Source: Mesonia profundi (GTDB lineage: Bacteria > Bacteroidota > Bacteroidia > Flavobacteriales > Flavobacteriaceae). From it: a DNA stretch of 47,185 bases. The DNA lies in contig NZ_JAVHUL010000023.1 in NCBI RefSeq assembly GCF_031085155.1, forward strand, positions 1 to 47,185, given 5' to 3'. Below the pieces are notes generated by a model. The model was not told the DNA's origin. It made no database searches and saw only the letters and a list, made by a program, of their open reading frames with translations. This document shows positions 1 to 8,635 of the stretch, piece after piece; position 1 is the first letter of the stretch; every line of letters begins with the position of its first letter. The position numbers were made by a program, and so were the translations under genes.

Positions 1-121
1 ATAATTGTCCGATAGAATTATGATAAAAATAAATTAGTATATTAACCAAAACGGTCAACTCTATTTAGGGAAGCACAAAGCACAAGCCACAAACCACTTT
101 TAACTTTACACTCAAAAACCT

Positions 122-694
122 ATGAGACTTGTATTTGCCACCCACAACCCCAACAAAATGAAGGAGATTAAACAACTGCTTCCAGATACGATTGAGTTAC
201 TTTCTCTAAATGATATTGGCTGCGATGAAGACATTGAAGAAACCGCAGATACCATTGATGGAAATGCGATTCTTAAAGCCAAATATGTTTCCGAAAAGTA
301 TGGGTACGACTGTTTTGCAGACGATACAGGACTCGAAGTAAAAGCCCTAAATGGAGAACCCGGCGTATTCTCTGCCCGGTATGCAGGAGAACATAAAAAT
401 AACGATGCGAATATCGCAAAGCTTCTTGAAAACCTAGAAGATAAATTAGATAGAAGCGCTAGCTTTAAAACGGTCATCGCCCTCTCTTTAAACGAGCATG
501 AAACGCTATTTACAGGAATCTGTGAAGGAGAAATCACCAAAAAGAAAAGAGGAGAAAAAGGTTTTGGCTATGACCCCGTATTTTTACCGAAAGATAAAAC
601 CCAAACTTTTGCCGAAATGGAGCCCCAAGAGAAAAACGAAATAAGTCATCGCGCAAGAGCTTTTAGTCAGTTAGTCAGTTATTTATCAGAATAA
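122..694 (+). CDS. rdgB: RdgB/HAM1 non-canonical purine NTP pyrophosphatase
   Basis: Cytosolic house-cleaning enzyme of the ITPase (HAM1) family that hydrolyses dITP, ITP and XTP to monophosphates and so keeps deaminated purines out of DNA and RNA. The 190-residue protein has the full set of family motifs: THNPNK (7-12) for nucleotide binding, FADDTGLEV (65-73) with the catalytic aspartates, SARYAGE (84-90), GFGYDPVF (147-154) and SHRARAF (175-181). The length is normal for the family. It starts at an ATG just after a TAACTTTA element that resembles the Bacteroidota -7 box. It lies 78 bp ahead of the DEAD-box helicase gene, which has its own promoter, so the two need not be one operon. Confidence 0.95.
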   Translation: MRLVFATHNPNKMKEIKQLLPDTIELLSLNDIGCDEDIEETADTIDGNAILKAKYVSEKYGYDCFADDTGLEVKALNGEPGVFSARYAGEHKNNDANIAKLLENLEDKLDRSASFKTVIALSLNEHETLFTGICEGEITKKKRGEKGFGYDPVFLPKDKTQTFAEMEPQEKNEISHRARAFSQLVSYLSE

Positions 695-744
695 GACGGC
701 TAATAAATAAATGCGTTTTATAAGATAAGCTACTTAGGATTGTT

Positions 745-752
745 TACCTTTG
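745..752 (+). promoter_or_regulatory. Bacteroidota -7 promoter box TACCTTTG
   Basis: Exact match to TAnnTTTG, 20 bp before the helicase ATG at 773. It decides the start: an in-frame start at 740 would lie upstream of the expected transcription start. No clear TTG is seen at -33. Confidence 0.65.
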
Positions 753-772
753 CAACTTATTTATTTTATTAT

Positions 773-2581
773 ATGAACAAATTTGAACAATTAGGGCTTA
801 ACGCCGAAATCGTAAATGCAGTAAGTGATATGGGGTTTGAGGCTCCTAGTGATGTACAAGAAAAAGCGATTCCAATTTTATTACAAGAGGAAACCGATTT
901 GGTTGCCCTTGCACAGACCGGAACAGGGAAAACAGCAGCTTTTGGTTTTCCGCTACTCCAAAAAATAAACGCCGATAGCAAACACACACAGGGATTAATT
1001 CTTTCCCCTACAAGAGAATTATGTTTACAGATTACCAACGAAATACAAAATTACGCCAAATATATTAAGGGACTTAAAACGGTGGCCATTTATGGAGGTT
1101 CTAGTATTTCTGATCAAGCGAGAGCGATCAAGAAAGGAGCTCAGGTGATCGTGGCTACGCCCGGAAGAATGAAAGATATGGTAAGTCGCGGGATGATAGA
1201 CATCTCTAAAATTGACTACTGTATTCTTGATGAAGCCGATGAAATGTTGAACATGGGATTCTATGAAGACATTACCGATATTTTATCGCACACCCCAAAA
1301 GATAAAAAAACATGGCTTTTTAGTGCTACGATGCCCAAAGAGGTATCTACAATCGCTAAGAAGTTTATGAACAATCCCGTAGAGATTACGGTGGGAACCA
1401 AAAACGAAGGAACCAAAAATGTTTCTCACGAATATTACGTGGTAGCAGGAAGGGACCGTTACAATGGTTTAAAACGTTTAGCCGATTCTAATCCAGATAT
1501 TTTTTCGGTGATCTTTTGTAGAACCAAAAGAGATACCCAAAAAGTAGCCGAAAGATTAATCGAAGACGGTTACAATGCGGCGGCTATTCACGGAGATTTA
1601 AGTCAGAATCAACGAGATTTAGTGATGAAGAGTTTCCGTTCTCGTCAAATTCAAATGTTGGTGGCTACAGATGTCGCTGCCCGCGGAATTGATGTAGATG
1701 ATATCACCCACGTGATTAACTACCAGCTGCCAGATGAAATTGAAACCTACACCCACCGAAGCGGAAGAACCGGTCGTGCTGGAAAAAGTGGCGTTTCTAT
1801 GGTAATTGTGACGAAGAGTGAAATGCGTAAAATTAAAAGTATTGAGCGCATCATTAAGCAGTCTTTTGAACGTAAAGATATCCCTAGCGGAGAAGAAATT
1901 TGTCAGGTGCAATTATTCCACTTGGCGAAAAGCATTAAGAATACAGAAATTAACCACGAAATAGACAGTTACTTGCCTCAAATTGAAGAGCTTTTTAAAG
2001 ACTTCAGTAAAGAAGAGGTCATTAAAAAAGTGTTTTCTGTAGAGTTTACTCGTTTCTTTAACTACTATAAAAATGCTTCTAAGCTTAACAGTCCTGCTGC
2101 AAATCATAACGATTACAGAGAAGGTGAAGATAGCGGAGAAAGCACGCGTTACTTTATTAACGTAGGTTCTAAAGATGATTTTGATTGGATGTCTCTAAAA
2201 GACTTCTTAAAAGAAAATCTAGATTTAGGGAGAGATGGTGTTTCTCGTGTAGATGTAAAAGACAGCTTCTCTTTCTTTAATACAGATACGACAGAGAAAG
2301 ATAAAGTATTGGCTTTCTTTGAGAATTTTGAGCACGATGGTAGACGCATTAGCGTTGAAGAGACCAAAGATAAAGGCGGCAATAGAGATCGCAAAAAACG
2401 CGGCGGTGGCGGTGGTTTCCGTAAAGGAGGCGGCGGCAAAAGAAGCGGCGGTAGCGGTTTCAATAAGAGCAGCGACTCTGGATCTAGAGGAGAAGGTTTT
2501 TCTAGACGTAGCGGTGAATCTTCAGGGAAACGTAAATCAAACATCAAAAGCTCGGTGAGCCGAAGAAGAAACAAAAAATAA
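773..2581 (+). CDS. DEAD-box ATP-dependent RNA helicase (DeaD/CsdA-like)
   Basis: RNA helicase that remodels RNA duplexes with ATP, probably in ribosome assembly or cold adaptation. The 602-residue protein has AQTGTGKT (47-54), PTREL (79-83), TPGR (129-132), the DEAD box (153-156), SAT (184-186) and HRSGRTGRAG near 327. A DbpA-type RNA-binding domain follows, then a low-complexity tail rich in Gly, Ser, Arg and Lys from about 545. The start at 773 (MNKFEQLG) is chosen over the longer frame from 740 because the -7 box at 745-752 lies in between and family members begin at this point. Which of the DeaD, RhlE or CsdA subfamilies applies is not certain, though the C-terminal RNA-binding domain favours DeaD/CsdA. 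Confidence 0.94.
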   Translation: MNKFEQLGLNAEIVNAVSDMGFEAPSDVQEKAIPILLQEETDLVALAQTGTGKTAAFGFPLLQKINADSKHTQGLILSPTRELCLQITNEIQNYAKYIKGLKTVAIYGGSSISDQARAIKKGAQVIVATPGRMKDMVSRGMIDISKIDYCILDEADEMLNMGFYEDITDILSHTPKDKKTWLFSATMPKEVSTIAKKFMNNPVEITVGTKNEGTKNVSHEYYVVAGRDRYNGLKRLADSNPDIFSVIFCRTKRDTQKVAERLIEDGYNAAAIHGDLSQNQRDLVMKSFRSRQIQMLVATDVAARGIDVDDITHVINYQLPDEIETYTHRSGRTGRAGKSGVSMVIVTKSEMRKIKSIERIIKQSFERKDIPSGEEICQVQLFHLAKSIKNTEINHEIDSYLPQIEELFKDFSKEEVIKKVFSVEFTRFFNYYKNASKLNSPAANHNDYREGEDSGESTRYFINVGSKDDFDWMSLKDFLKENLDLGRDGVSRVDVKDSFSFFNTDTTEKDKVLAFFENFEHDGRRISVEETKDKGGNRDRKKRGGGGGFRKGGGGKRSGGSGFNKSSDSGSRGEGFSRRSGESSGKRKSNIKSSVSRRRNKK

Positions 2582-2611
2582 ATATATTTACGTCTTTTAG
2601 AAGTAGATTTT

Positions 2612-3385
2612 ATGTCTAAGTTCCCCATTCTTTTTAGCATCATGTTCATGGTTCTATCTTTTTCCGCGAAAGCGCAAGAAGTAGAAATTGAGGTGATTAA
2701 AGGAAAGGTGCTTAATGCGGCAAACGATTTACCTCTAGAAGACGTAAACATTGTGAACCTTAATCAGGTTAAAGGTACGGTTTCTGGCAAGGAAGGAAGT
2801 TTTGAATTGAAGGCAAAAGTCAACGATACCTTATACTTCTCCTATCTTGGTTATAAATCCATTCAGGTTCGCGTCACGAATGACTGGACCAAATATGGTG
2901 ATGTAAAAGTAAAGATGACCGAGATTGGTATTGCCTTAGAAGAAGTAACGGTATCGCCTTTAAAACTCACGGGATATCTAGAAATTGACGCCAAAAACAT
3001 TCCTATTTACGATAATTCCCGTTACAGCATTTCTGGCCTTAGTTATGGCTATGAAGTAGGTGACAGTCAGCCTGGTGCTTTTGCAAAAACCATGGCTTCC
3101 ATTTTTAATCCCGCAGACTTGCTTTACAATACCTTTAGTAAAAAAGGTAGACAGATGCGCAAATTGCGCAAAATGAAGGAAGATGACGAGATTAGAAATT
3201 TGTTGCAAGAAAAATTCAATCGAGAAACCCTAGTCGCTTTATTGCAAATAAGCCGGGTAGATATCGACGAGATTTTAAGAAAGTGCAACTACTCTGGTCA
3301 GTTTATCAAAACGGCCAACGACCTTCAAATCTTAGATGCTATTAGCGGTTGTTACGAAGAATACAAAGTCTTAAATAGAGATTAA
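2612..3385 (+). CDS. Secreted carboxypeptidase-like regulatory domain protein
   Basis: Exported protein of 257 residues. A signal peptide (1-21, cleavage after AKA) is followed by a beta-sandwich of the CarboxypepD_reg-like family (about 29-110). It shows the usual G-K-V-L-N, P-L-E-D-V-N and S-Y-L-G-Y-K steps found at the N-terminus of TonB-dependent receptors, but no receptor barrel follows. The C-terminal half is charged and helical and I do not recognise it. Many Bacteroidota have such stand-alone proteins in the periplasm or outer membrane with unknown roles. It lies 30 bp after the helicase, with a TATATTTA box-like element in the gap. Its stop codon overlaps that of convergent trmH by 4 bp. 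Confidence 0.85.
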   Translation: MSKFPILFSIMFMVLSFSAKAQEVEIEVIKGKVLNAANDLPLEDVNIVNLNQVKGTVSGKEGSFELKAKVNDTLYFSYLGYKSIQVRVTNDWTKYGDVKVKMTEIGIALEEVTVSPLKLTGYLEIDAKNIPIYDNSRYSISGLSYGYEVGDSQPGAFAKTMASIFNPADLLYNTFSKKGRQMRKLRKMKEDDEIRNLLQEKFNRETLVALLQISRVDIDEILRKCNYSGQFIKTANDLQILDAISGCYEEYKVLNRD

Positions 3386-4041
3386 GCTTTTTGTTCTGCC
3401 AAAAAACGCTCTATAATTTGCTCACTGCTTTTTATAGAATTTTTTGCCCAATTGAGTTTAGCGTTATAAATTTCTTCCTCGCTAAGCCTCCACTTTACTC
3501 CACTACGTTTTAATTTAGAAGTAATACTCTGCAAGATAATCGCAGCAGAAACCGATATGTTTAAACTCTCGGTAAAACCTACCATGGGTATTTTTAGGAA
3601 ACCATCGGCTTGTTCCATAATTTCAGTAGAAAGTCCGTCTTTTTCGGTTCCGAAGAATAAAGCCGAAGGCTGAGAGACATCAAAATCTTCTAGCATACAC
3701 GCGTCATTATGTGGCGTAGTGGCAATAATTTGATAGCCTTTAGCACGCAAGGTCTCTAAACTATCTTTTGCGGTATGATACCTATTAATGTCTACCCATT
3801 TTTGAGCGCCCATGGCAATCTCCCTATCGATACGTTTTCTATTGCGTTCTTCGGTAATATGAACATTTTGCACACCAAATACATCGCAGCTACGTATCAC
3901 AGCGCTGGTGTTATGAAGTTGGTACACATCTTCGGTAGCGACCGTAAAATGATTGGTTCTTTCGGCTAAAACTTTGTCGAATAATTGCCGCCTACGCGGA
4001 GTTAGATAACTTTGTAAATGTTCTAAGAGTTCTTGATTCAT
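3382..4041 (-). CDS. trmH: TrmH-type tRNA (guanosine-2'-O)-methyltransferase
   Basis: SPOUT-class methyltransferase that probably makes Gm18 in the tRNA D-loop, using S-adenosylmethionine. The 219-residue protein has the three SpoU motifs: motif 1 around NTSAVIRS (44-51) with the catalytic-type Arg50, motif 2 FGTEKDGLS (130-138) and motif 3 IPMVGFTESLNIS (151-163), which form the trefoil knot. A C-terminal helical extension fits TrmH rather than RlmB or TrmL. It is convergent with the upstream regulatory-domain gene (4-bp overlap of stops) and divergent from the sirtuin gene. The exact target nucleoside is inferred from the family. Confidence 0.88.
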   Translation of the reverse strand: MNQELLEHLQSYLTPRRRQLFDKVLAERTNHFTVATEDVYQLHNTSAVIRSCDVFGVQNVHITEERNRKRIDREIAMGAQKWVDINRYHTAKDSLETLRAKGYQIIATTPHNDACMLEDFDVSQPSALFFGTEKDGLSTEIMEQADGFLKIPMVGFTESLNISVSAAIILQSITSKLKRSGVKWRLSEEEIYNAKLNWAKNSIKSSEQIIERFLAEQKA

Positions 4042-4130
4042 GCTACAAAAATAAAAACCCCAGCGAACTTTGCTATCGTTTAAAACAATATTTTGATTAT
4101 TTTGCTGAAAACCTTTCTAAATACAAACCC

Positions 4131-4814
4131 ATGAAAAATATAGTAGTCTTAACAGGAGCTGGCATAAGCGCCGAAAGTGGCATCAAAACCTTTAGGGATG
4201 ACAACGGACTTTGGGAAGGACACGACGTGATGCAAGTGGCTTCCCCGCAAGGTTTTGAAAAAAATCCCGAGCTGGTTTTAGATTTTTATAATAAAAGACG
4301 ACGACAATTAAAAGGAGTGCACCCCAATGCGGCACATTTGGCCTTAAAGGAATTGGAAGAAAAATATAAAGTGACGATTATCACTCAGAATGTAGACGAC
4401 TTGCACGAACGCGCCGGAAGCAGTAACGTAATTCATTTACACGGTGAGCTTTTTAAAGTGCGAAGTACTTTTGACCAAGAATTGGTTTTCGATTGGAAAG
4501 ACGATTTAAATGTTGGGGATTTCTGTGAATTCAACTCGCAATTAAGACCGCATATTGTTTGGTTTGGAGAAGAAGTTCCTTTATTGGAGCGCGCAGCTTT
4601 AGAAGTAGAGAAAGCCGACATCCTCCTCATTATTGGCACTTCGATGCAAGTATATCCTGCGGCAGGTTTAAAAGACTTTGTGCCGTCGCATTGCCAAATG
4701 TTTTTTATAGACCCCAAGCCTGCCATAGAAGAAATTAAAAATTTAACGATCATCCCAGAAAAAGCTTCTACCGGCGTTAAAAAATTGGTGGAGGAATTGC
4801 TGAAAGATTGTTAA
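4131..4814 (+). CDS. cobB: NAD-dependent protein deacylase, class III sirtuin without zinc cysteines
   Basis: Sirtuin that removes acyl groups from lysines using NAD. The 227 residues show GAGISAESGI (10-18 region), the class III pair Tyr53 and Arg56 that binds succinyl or malonyl groups in SIRT5 and CobB, TQNVDDLHERAG (85-96) and the catalytic histidine in HLHGE (His104). The small zinc module normally found after the catalytic histidine should carry four cysteines; here only Cys132 lies in that stretch, so no zinc site is visible. The NAD-binding fold continues to the end (IIGTSMQVYPA). The product is close to the usual length. Desuccinylase specificity is inferred from the Tyr/Arg pair. 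Confidence 0.9.
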   Translation: MKNIVVLTGAGISAESGIKTFRDDNGLWEGHDVMQVASPQGFEKNPELVLDFYNKRRRQLKGVHPNAAHLALKELEEKYKVTIITQNVDDLHERAGSSNVIHLHGELFKVRSTFDQELVFDWKDDLNVGDFCEFNSQLRPHIVWFGEEVPLLERAALEVEKADILLIIGTSMQVYPAAGLKDFVPSHCQMFFIDPKPAIEEIKNLTIIPEKASTGVKKLVEELLKDC

Positions 4815-4965
4815 TTGTATATTTTTCAATACGGAATACCAAAATTTGAAAATTAAAACCTTTAAGACTTAGTTTTAGTCTTTAAAATGAGGATGCTAAT
4901 TAGAAGAAAAAAAACTCTGCTATTCTGATTATTAAATTCTTATCCATAAAAACATCAATTAATAG

Positions 4966-4973
4966 TAGATTTG
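4966..4973 (+). promoter_or_regulatory. Bacteroidota -7 promoter box TAGATTTG
   Basis: Exact TAnnTTTG match 31 bp before the GNAT start at 5005. A six-codon frame beginning at 4988 overlaps the GNAT start and stops at 5006-5008; it may be chance or a minor leader frame. Confidence 0.55.
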
Positions 4974-5004
4974 TTACCCAAACCGAAATGGAATCACCAA
5001 TAAA

Positions 5005-5544
5005 ATGAACGTTAACCACTTTCCAAAATTAGAGTCAAAACGGCTTTTGTTTAGAAAAATAATCGCATCAGACGCCGAAGAAATTTTATTCTTAAGGTCT
5101 GATAAAAGTATCAATACATACATAGAAAGGCCAGAAAGTAAAAAAATTAAAAGTATTGCTGATGCTAAAAAGATGATCAGAAACTTAGATAAATCATATG
5201 AAGCTAACGAGTCCATTGCTTGGGGAATAAGTTTAAAAGACGAGCCTCAACTTATTGGAACTATTGGAATACGAAATTTCTCTGTAAACCCAAAAACTGC
5301 AGAAGTGGGTTATGATTTACATACTGAATACCATCAAAAAGGAATCATGAACGAAGCGCTAAGCATGCTTATTCACTTTAGTTTTAATACACTGCAATTA
5401 GAGAAAATAGAGGCTTTTACGCATGTTGAGAATCAGGCTTCTATAAAATTATTAGAAAAAAATGGATTTCAGTTAATGAAGAGTAGAAAAGATTTAGACT
5501 ATCTGTCAAATATCATTTTTGAACTTGAAAACAGTAAAAAATAA
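5005..5544 (+). CDS. GNAT family N-acetyltransferase (RimJ/RimL-like)
   Basis: Acetyl-CoA-dependent N-acetyltransferase of 179 residues. It begins with the ESKRLLFRKI strand typical of RimJ/RimL/SpeG-like enzymes and has beta4 (GTIGIRNFS) followed by the acetyl-CoA pyrophosphate loop QKGIMNEAL (111-119). The C-terminal ASIKLLEKNGF segment is the usual conserved helix and strand. The substrate cannot be told from sequence; homologues acetylate ribosomal protein N-termini, amines or antibiotics. It stands alone, 190 bp after the sirtuin, with its own promoter box. Confidence 0.88.
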   Translation: MNVNHFPKLESKRLLFRKIIASDAEEILFLRSDKSINTYIERPESKKIKSIADAKKMIRNLDKSYEANESIAWGISLKDEPQLIGTIGIRNFSVNPKTAEVGYDLHTEYHQKGIMNEALSMLIHFSFNTLQLEKIEAFTHVENQASIKLLEKNGFQLMKSRKDLDYLSNIIFELENSKK

Positions 5545-5545
5545 A

Positions 5546-5598
5546 GACTCTCGGGACAAACCTCTCTTCCGACCTAAGCTCAACTTCGAGGTATCAAT
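5546..5598 (+). repeat. Possible degenerate palindromic intergenic element
   Basis: Part of the 185-bp gap between the GNAT and DUF1801 genes. It is richer in GC than its surroundings and carries imperfect opposed arms (ACCTC at 5560 against GAGGT at 5588). It resembles worn REP-like hairpins of flavobacterial intergenic regions, but this rests on memory only. Confidence 0.25.
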
Positions 5599-5729
5599 TA
5601 AAAAATGCAATAAGCGAGTTGAAATAGAATTGTAGCATCTAAAACAGCAAATTTTATTTTTTTTTCAAACAATCAAAAAATCGTGTAGATTGCATAGTAG
5701 TTTTTTAGATGATCATAAAAGAATAACGA

Positions 5730-6158
5730 ATGCGTAAATTAGAGCGAATAACAAATCCGAAAGTAGAAGAAGTTTTTGCTAATTACCCTGACGTTGTTCG
5801 TGAAAAGATGCAATTCTTAAGAGAATTAGTCATAGAAACGGCAGAAGAGATCAAGGAAGTTTCTAAACTGGAAGAAACCTTGAAATGGGGAGAACCTAGT
5901 TTTGTGACCAAGAACGGTAGTACGCTACGTATGGATTGGAAAGAAAAAACACCAGAGTACTATGCGATGTATTTTCAATGCAGCAGTAGACTCGTAGACA
6001 CGTTTAGACTGGTCTTTGATCACACATTTCAATACGAAGGCACTCGCGCCCTTGTCTTTCATATCAACCAGAAATTACCTATAGAAGAATTAAAATCTTG
6101 TATAAAAGCAACGTTGACCTACCATAGCGTGAAGCACTTGGAAACTTTGGGAATTTAA
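5730..6158 (+). CDS. DUF1801 domain-containing protein
   Basis: Small cytosolic protein of 142 residues in the DUF1801 (YdhG-like) family. The family pattern is visible: an N-terminal helix pair around YPDVVREKMQFLRELV, the LKWGEPSF turn (about residues 49-56), a short strand with MDWKEK, and a C-terminal helix. The fold is shared with bacterial intracellular iron-chaperone-like frataxin homologues, but no function is established for members of this kind. It is a single gene, convergent with the TlpA-type gene. Confidence 0.82.
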   Translation: MRKLERITNPKVEEVFANYPDVVREKMQFLRELVIETAEEIKEVSKLEETLKWGEPSFVTKNGSTLRMDWKEKTPEYYAMYFQCSSRLVDTFRLVFDHTFQYEGTRALVFHINQKLPIEELKSCIKATLTYHSVKHLETLGI

Positions 6159-6244
6159 TAAAATGTTATTTGTGGTATTGAATTTGAAACTACAGTATTT
6201 GCCAACACCTATAACCTCAGAAAAATCTCCATTAAATATTTAAC

Positions 6245-7372
6245 CTATTGGTCTCCCAATAATTCTTGCATTTTCTTTTCTAAATCTGCTCCCTTTAATT
6301 TAACCTCAATCACCTTTCCATCCTCATCCAACAGGTAATTCATAGGAATGGAAGAGACTTGATATAAACGAACAGCTGGATCATCCCACCCGTTGAGGAT
6401 TGAAACATGATCCCAGTTCATTCCAAATTTTTTAATAGCATCCATCCATTCGCTTTTTTCTTTATCTAGAGATACACTTAGAATGTTAAGGCCCTTCTCG
6501 TGGTATTTTTTATAAACCTCTACCACATTTGGCATTTCTGCTCGACAATACGAACACCAAGATGCCCAAAATTCAATCAAAGTATATTTTCCATCTTTGT
6601 TCATTACGTCTTGTAAGGAAAGCTCTTCTCCTTCTGGAGTTTTCGCACTAAAATTAAAAGCAATATCACCTATAGAAATACCTGTAGATTCTCCATATTT
6701 TTCCCCCAGCTTCTTACCCATAGGGGTTTCTTTAAGTAGTGTCGAAAATTTTCCATAAAGTTGAAACATTTCCGTAAAAGTAATCGTGGGTAAATCTATT
6801 AAATCTGAAAAAATGAATAAAGAAGGTAATGCGTTGGGGTGTGTTTTAATCAACTCTTTATTATGAGCAACTATAGCTCTTGCAATTGCCATTTGTTGGC
6901 TTTCCAGTTCTTCTCGGATATTAGGATCCTCAAGTTCTTCTGTACTAAATTGACGAGACATGCGAATAAGCTCTGCATTTCTCTCTTTCATGTATGCTTT
7001 ATAATCAGTCAATAGTTCATTGGCATCACTGCCTTGCATCACAGAACTGTAGATGCTGTCCGGATAAATTTTAGCCGTTAAGGATTTGTTTTCATTAATA
7101 AAAGATACATCTCCACGTACTCCAGCTATCGATAAAAGGCTAAATACTTGATGATCTACTGCTGGTAATTCAATTTGAAATTTTCCATTTTTAACTTGGG
7201 TTGAGTCTAAAGAAATTTTTTCATTTTCATTCACCAGAATAGAAAAGTAAACCAGAGTGCCATCGGGTACATTCTCAATTTGCGCATGGAGTTGATTTTT
7301 TTTAGTTTGACTTGTCACCGCTTGAACCGATAGGATTAAAACGCTTAACACAAGAAAAAAGAATTTATTCAT
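6245..7372 (-). CDS. TlpA-type thioredoxin with N-terminal DUF4369
   Basis: Secreted thiol-disulfide protein of 375 residues. A signal peptide (1-21) precedes a DUF4369 beta-domain (about 24-125), a helical linker and an AhpC/TSA-thioredoxin domain with the redox pair WCSYC (Cys273, Cys276) and the cis-proline in SIPMNY. Such proteins reduce or isomerise disulfides in the periplasm of Bacteroidota. The start at 7372 (MNKFFFLVL) gives a proper signal peptide, so a frame 24 codons longer was rejected. A TATCTTTA box-like element lies upstream on the minus strand near 7397. Confidence 0.9.
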   Translation of the reverse strand: MNKFFFLVLSVLILSVQAVTSQTKKNQLHAQIENVPDGTLVYFSILVNENEKISLDSTQVKNGKFQIELPAVDHQVFSLLSIAGVRGDVSFINENKSLTAKIYPDSIYSSVMQGSDANELLTDYKAYMKERNAELIRMSRQFSTEELEDPNIREELESQQMAIARAIVAHNKELIKTHPNALPSLFIFSDLIDLPTITFTEMFQLYGKFSTLLKETPMGKKLGEKYGESTGISIGDIAFNFSAKTPEGEELSLQDVMNKDGKYTLIEFWASWCSYCRAEMPNVVEVYKKYHEKGLNILSVSLDKEKSEWMDAIKKFGMNWDHVSILNGWDDPAVRLYQVSSIPMNYLLDEDGKVIEVKLKGADLEKKMQELLGDQ

Positions 7373-7652
7373 GTTTTGGGGTATAAAGGTTTTGTAAAGA
7401 TATAAAATTCTAACACAGACCTTGTTTAGTTCTATAAATACCATTCATACAGAAAAGAATACCAACTACGAAATATCTTATACTACCTATCATAAAGTTT
7501 ATTTTTGAATGATAAAAGTTCATAATTTTCCAGTAGATATTTCATGTCGGAATGGCTCTGTCGAATGATCAATAAAAAAAGAGCTCTATTTTAAAAATAA
7601 TAATAAGTAAACGAATCAAACCTAAATTAATACATTTTAAATACCAAAAAGG

Positions 7653-8324
7653 ATGAAAACTAAAAAAATTACCAAAACACTTTCTTTATTATTACTGAGC
7701 TTCTCTCTAGTTGTTCTTTATTCGTGTAGCAGCGATGATGATAGTAATCCTAATAATTCTGAGAATCCAGGATCTGGTGCACCGCACACTTATGAACTCA
7801 CCATAACCGGTGGAGAATTAGACGGTCAAGTATTATCTGGTGTTATCGATAATAAAGCTGACGATGATGCAAGTGCTGATGACTTTATTGCTTCTACCGG
7901 CTTTACCAATTCAGATGAGGGTCCAAACTTAAGACTTATTAATCTTTTCATGGAAGATGATCAAGTAGGCATCACCGGATGGGTAATGTATAATGAAGAA
8001 ACAGGAATCTCAAAAGACTTTGGAAGTGGAGAGGTAGATGCACTATCGGTATCAAGTTTGACGATAAGCGTTACCCCGTCTAGCGAATTCGGTTAATTCT
8101 TGGGAGGGGCCTATATTAGCAATGAAGGAACGGTTACGCTTACCAATGTGAAGTTATTAAGCTTTCTTTCTACTGCAGGTACAGCCGCATTTCAAATGAA
8201 TATTGAAGGAACCTTTATTAGACCATTAGCAAACGGATCTGTAGATGAAATGGAAGAAGCTCAAATTTCTGGAGAAATAGTATTCAATGTTCCTGTGGAA
8301 ATGGAATGGATGGAGGAATTATAA
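7653..8324 (+). pseudogene. Surface lipoprotein gene interrupted by an in-frame TAA
   Basis: A single reading frame runs from 7653 to 8324 except for one TAA at 8094-8096. The first part encodes 147 residues with a lipoprotein signal peptide (LYSC lipobox, Cys25) and a CSSDDD tail of the Bacteroidota lipoprotein-export type, so the product should reach the cell surface. The second part (8097-8321) reads on in the same frame as beta-rich sequence (NEGTVTLTNVKLLSF) with no start of its own except a TTG at 8100. The most likely history is a nonsense substitution in a gene of about 223 codons. A truncated 147-residue lipoprotein may still be made. I do not recognise the family. Confidence 0.7.
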
Positions 8325-8635
8325 ACGCGATTTTCTCTTTCTAAGCATCTATTTAAAACTAGTCGTGTCCGACTAAGACATAAGACCTGCCCGTACCGAA
8401 GCGGTACGTTCGGGCGGGCGCTACAAGATAATAGACGTAAGATTTAATCTGTAATATGCTGATTATCATCTTTTTTTAAAAATATACATCTATGATAAAT
8501 TTTAAAATAAAACGCAACACAAAAGCAAGGGGCTCCCACCAAAAAACACCTTTATTACTTGCTATAATTGACTTAAGCACATTCTAAAACATTTTACCTG
8601 GACACTAATGATTTAAAATCTTAATTTTAATATAG
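8325..8635. other. Intergenic region between two lipoprotein genes
   Basis: 311 bp with no supported gene. It holds the dispersed repeat copy at 8351-8448 with its GC-rich hairpin, then AT-rich sequence. No clear TAnnTTTG box was seen before the 8636 start. Confidence 0.6.
8351..8448 (+). repeat. Dispersed intergenic repeat, copy 1, with GC-rich hairpin
   Basis: Shares its left end (CTAGTCGTGTC then CTAAGA) and its right end (GTAAGATTTAAT against GTTAGATTTAAT) with the copy at 40561-40632. The middle differs: here it carries a hairpin with perfect 7-bp arms CGTACCG (8392-8398) and CGGTACG (8402-8408), flanked by a C-rich left and G-rich right arm. The GC content stands out against the AT-rich flanks. 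Confidence 0.6.

Noticed and set aside
112-540. A 142-codon minus-strand frame opposite rdgB
   Set aside because: Serine-rich antisense shadow of a gene with all family motifs.
2149-2751. A 200-codon minus-strand frame opposite the helicase tail
   Set aside because: It mirrors the Gly/Arg-rich coding sequence and has proline/leucine-rich low complexity; the sense gene is certain.
4857-4890. Hairpin-like sequence after the sirtuin gene as a terminator
   Set aside because: The arms are imperfect (one extra base) and no T run follows.
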